Shown piece by piece: positions 61,703 to 64,000 of a DNA stretch of 64,000 bases. The notes under the pieces are model-generated. The model saw nothing but the letters and a program-made list of their open reading frames with translations. It was not told the origin of the DNA and did not search any database. The stretch is from DATFQE01 sp963739085 (lineage in GTDB: Bacteria; Actinomycetota; Thermoleophilia; Gaiellales; Gaiellaceae). Made by a program: the position numbers and the translations under genes. Position 1 is the first letter of the stretch. Each line of letters begins with the position of its first letter. The stretch covers positions 62,001-126,000 of the forward strand of contig CAVTZA010000013.1 of the NCBI GenBank assembly GCA_963739085.1, given 5' to 3'.

Positions 61703-61989
61703 CGAGGAGAATCGAACCCGCGCGAAAGCATGGGCCGTTCGATCCGCGCTGGCTGACTGCCCGACCGGTGAGGGAAGTTGAGCAGCCCGAGCAAGCGCGG
61801 CCCGCGGCGATCACGTGGGCAGCGGTGCAAGCATGGGAAGGAGAAGGGGGCGCGCTGCTGCCAGAGGAGCGGCCGACGAACCGGAAGACGCGCGAGCGTC
61901 GCAGCGCGGACGCCGCGGGGGCCGGCGGCGCGGCCGTGCGTCCGCGTCTTGTCTCTGCTATCGCGCGATCGCCACAGCCGCGAACCTGA
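61699..61989 (+). CDS. Hypothetical protein behind the leader peptide
   Basis: A 96-residue frame (MTRRIEPARKHGPFDPRWLT..., then ITWAAVQAWEGEGG) overlaps the leader-peptide stop as ATGA. The first 60 residues look protein-like, the remainder is Arg/Ala-rich and less convincing. No family is recognised; it may be frameshifted like its neighbours. Confidence 0.3.
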   Translation: MTRRIEPARKHGPFDPRWLTARPVREVEQPEQARPAAITWAAVQAWEGEGGALLPEERPTNRKTRERRSADAAGAGGAAVRPRLVSAIARSPQPRT

Positions 61990-62092
61990 GCGCTCCGTGG
62001 CCCACAACCTCAGGGCTTGCGGCCGCCACGCTCCCCAGAAGCCAACGCGCGCCACAAATCCAGATCTTCAAAGTACGAGAGGGAGGCATGTG

Positions 62093-62410
62093 ATGAATCT
62101 GCAGCCACTTGGTGATCGCCTGATCGTCGAGGTCCTCGAGGAGGAGGAGTTGACGTCGAGCGGCATCGTGCTGCCCGACACGGCGAAGGAGAAGCCGCAG
62201 CGCGGCCGCGTGCTCGCGGTCGGCCCGGGCCCGCGCGACGAGGACGGCGAGTACATCAAGATGGACCTCGAGACGGATGACGAGATCATCTTCTCGAAGT
62301 ACGGCGGCACGGAGATCAGGCTCGGCACCGACGAGGTTCTGATCCTGCGCGAGTCCGACGTCCTGGCGAAGGTCGTCGGCGACCGCGAGCCCGTCGGTGC
62401 GAAGGCCTAG
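62093..62410 (+). CDS. groES: Co-chaperonin GroES
   Basis: The 105-residue protein has QPLGDRLIVEVLEEEELTSS, GIVLPDTAKEKPQRGRVLAV (mobile loop and following strand) and DEIIFSKYGGTEIRL. GroES caps GroEL as a heptamer. GGGAGG stands about 7 bases before the ATG at 62093. No CIRCE inverted repeat is visible upstream. groEL follows 29 bases later. Confidence 0.96.
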   Translation: MNLQPLGDRLIVEVLEEEELTSSGIVLPDTAKEKPQRGRVLAVGPGPRDEDGEYIKMDLETDDEIIFSKYGGTEIRLGTDEVLILRESDVLAKVVGDREPVGAKA

Positions 62411-62439
62411 AGAGAGACCAACTGAGTTAGGAGAGAGTC

Positions 62440-64000
62440 ATGGCTCACAAGGAGCTCAAGTTCAACGAGGATGCGCGCCGGTCGCTGGAGCGGGGCGTCA
62501 ATATCCTCGCGGACGCGGTCAAGGTCACCCTTGGCCCGAAGGGGCGCTACGTCGTGCTCGACAAGCAATACGGCGCGCCCACGATCACCAACGACGGCGT
62601 CACGATCGCGCGCGAGATCGAGGTCGAGAACGCGTTCGAGAACCAGGGCGCCCAGCTCGTGCGCGAGGTCGCGACGGCGACGAACGACGTGGCGGGCGAC
62701 GGCACGACGACGGCGACCGTGCTCGCGCAGGCGATCGTCCGCGAGGGCCTGAAGAACGTCGCCGCCGGGCGCGAACCCGATGGGTCTCAAGCGCGGCATC
62801 GAGACGGCGGTGGACGCGGTCGTCGCCGACCTGACCAAGCAGTCGAAGAGCATCGACGGCAGGGAGGACATCGCCCGGGTCGCGACGATCTCGGCGCGCG
62901 AGCGTGAGATCGGCGACGTGATCGCGGACGCGATCGAGAAGGTCGGCAAGGACGGCGTCGTGAACGTCGAGGAGGGCCAGACGTTCGGGCTCGAGCTCGA
63001 GTTCACCGAGGGCATGCAGTTCGACAAGGGCTACCTGTCGCCGTACATGATCACCGACGCCGAGCGCATGGAGGCCGTGCTCGAGGACCCGTACATCCTG
63101 GTCGCGAACCAGAAGATCGGGGCCGTCAAGGACCTGCTGCCGGTGCTCGAGGCAGGTGATCCAGGCGGGTCGCCCGCTGCTGATCGTGGCCGAGGACGTG
63201 GAGGGCGAGGCGCTCGCCACCATCGTCGTCAACAAGCTGCGCGGCACCTTCACCGCCGTCGCCGTCAAGGCGCCGGGCTTCGGCGACCGCCGCAAGCGCA
63301 TGCTCGAGGACATCGGAATCCTCAGCGGCGCCGAGGTGATCACCGAGGAGATGGGCCTCAAGCTCGAGAACACGAAGCTCTCGCAGCTCGGCCACGCCCG
63401 CCGCGTCGTCGATCACCAAGGACGACACCACGATCATCGACGGGGCCGGCGATGCCGAGGGCATCAAGGCCCGGATCAAGCAGCTGAAGTCCGAGATCGA
63501 GAACACCGACTCCGACTTCGACCGCGAGAAGCTGCAGGAGCGGCTCGCGAAGCTGGCCGGCGGCGTCGCCGTCGTCAAGGTCGGCGCTGCCACCGAGACG
63601 GAGATGAAGGAGAAGAAGCACCGCGTCGAGGACGCGCTGCAGGCCACCCGGGCCGCCCTCGAGGAGGGCATCGTCCCCGGCGGCGGCGTCGCGCTCCTGA
63701 ACGCGATCGACGCCGTCAAGCTCGACAAGCTCGACGGTGACGAGCGGACGGGCGCGCAGATCATCGTGCGTGCGCTCGAGGAGCCGGTGCGCCAACTCGC
63801 CGACAACGCCGGCCTCGAGGGCTCCGTCGTCGTCGACAAGGTCCGCCAGGCCGCCAAGGGCAACGGCCTCAACGTCGAGACCGGCGAGGTCGAAGACCTG
63901 GTCAAGTCCGGCATCATCGACCCGACCATGGTCACCCGCTCGGCGCTGCAGAACGCCGCGTCGATCGCGAAGAACATCCTGATGACCGAGGCGATCGTCG
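62440..64000 (+). CDS. groEL: Chaperonin GroEL (three single-base frameshifts, 3' end outside window)
   Basis: Four frame segments in order cover nearly all of GroEL: AHKELKFNEDARRSLERGVN, the ATP motif VTLGPKGRYVVLDK, DVAGDGTTTATVLAQAIV, GLKRGIETAVDAVVADL, PLLIVAEDVEGEALATIVVN, APGFGDRRKRMLEDIGILSG, and GIVPGGGVALLNAI. Extra G bases at about 62773, 63151 and 63411 shift the frame; removing each restores AAGRNPMGLKRG, LEQVIQAG and VVITKDDTTII. The last visible residues lie near position 519 of about 540. As written it could not be made; sequence error is the likely cause. AGGAGAG precedes the ATG. Confidence 0.9.

Noticed and set aside
62440..64000. Programmed ribosomal frameshifting in groEL
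   Set aside because: Three shifts in one gene, each by one extra G in different contexts and without a slippery site or rare codon, make programmed shifting implausible.

Overview
The window is GC-rich chromosomal DNA from an actinobacterium. Three things point there: many GTG/TTG starts; the gene order tlyA-nadK-recN-steA-mctB-pyrG, which also runs around Rv1694-Rv1699 in Mycobacterium tuberculosis; and a B/F-type sigma factor alongside ANTAR and SpoIIE-type regulators. The mix of actinobacterial order, aro/efp/nusB genes, a hut pathway and abundant -10-only, probably leaderless starts suggests a deep-branching group such as Thermoleophilia. That placement is inference.

Layout. 1-26 kb is a long, densely overlapping minus-strand block: aldo/keto reductase, DUF3866, M20 peptidase, pyrG, a glycosyltransferase/MraY-like fusion, mctB, steA, recN, nadK, tlyA, a polyprenyl synthase, xseB, nusB, accC, a degenerate carboxyltransferase fused to AccB, efp, an Xaa-Pro peptidase, aroQ, an aroK-aroB fusion, aroC, aroE, mltG, ruvX, alaS and an MBL-fold protein. 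26-36 kb, also minus, holds a flavoprotein, a LuxR regulator, a coupled mnmA/anti-sigma-like/sigma-B set, a structured intergenic segment, aspS and hisS. 36-43 kb carries the histidine utilisation pathway (hutH, hutU, hutI, glutamate formimidoyltransferase). 42.7-49.6 kb is plus strand: methyltransferase, uracil-DNA glycosylase, an ABC exporter pair, and membrane, HD-domain and secreted proteins. tRNA-Gln(CTG) and tRNA-Glu(CTC) flank a lipoprotein gene at 49.7-50.4 kb.

From tRNA-Glu to about 61 kb the DNA is accessory. It has a recombinase-like remnant, a CorA transporter, and a strip at 53.3-56.2 kb in which a fasciclin protein, a DUF378 protein, a MerR/B12-binding (CarH/LitR-like) regulator, an unknown protein and a NAD(P)-binding SDR are recognisable only by hopping frames. 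This looks like a decayed light- or stress-responsive cluster. After it come a small monooxygenase-like protein, a GAF-SpoIIE phosphatase, a flippase-like membrane protein, an ANTAR response regulator, two copies of a structured 5' leader, and groES-groEL running off the window.

A cross-cutting feature is that otherwise well-conserved genes (the GT fusion, aroE, alaS, an MBL hydrolase, corA, the SpoIIE phosphatase, the flippase-like gene, the ANTAR regulator, groEL) are broken by frameshifts that are each best explained by one extra base, 13 in all. That uniform sign argues for insertion-type consensus errors rather than biology, in contrast to the mixed indels of the 53-56 kb strip. I annotate those genes over their full spans and name the shift position.
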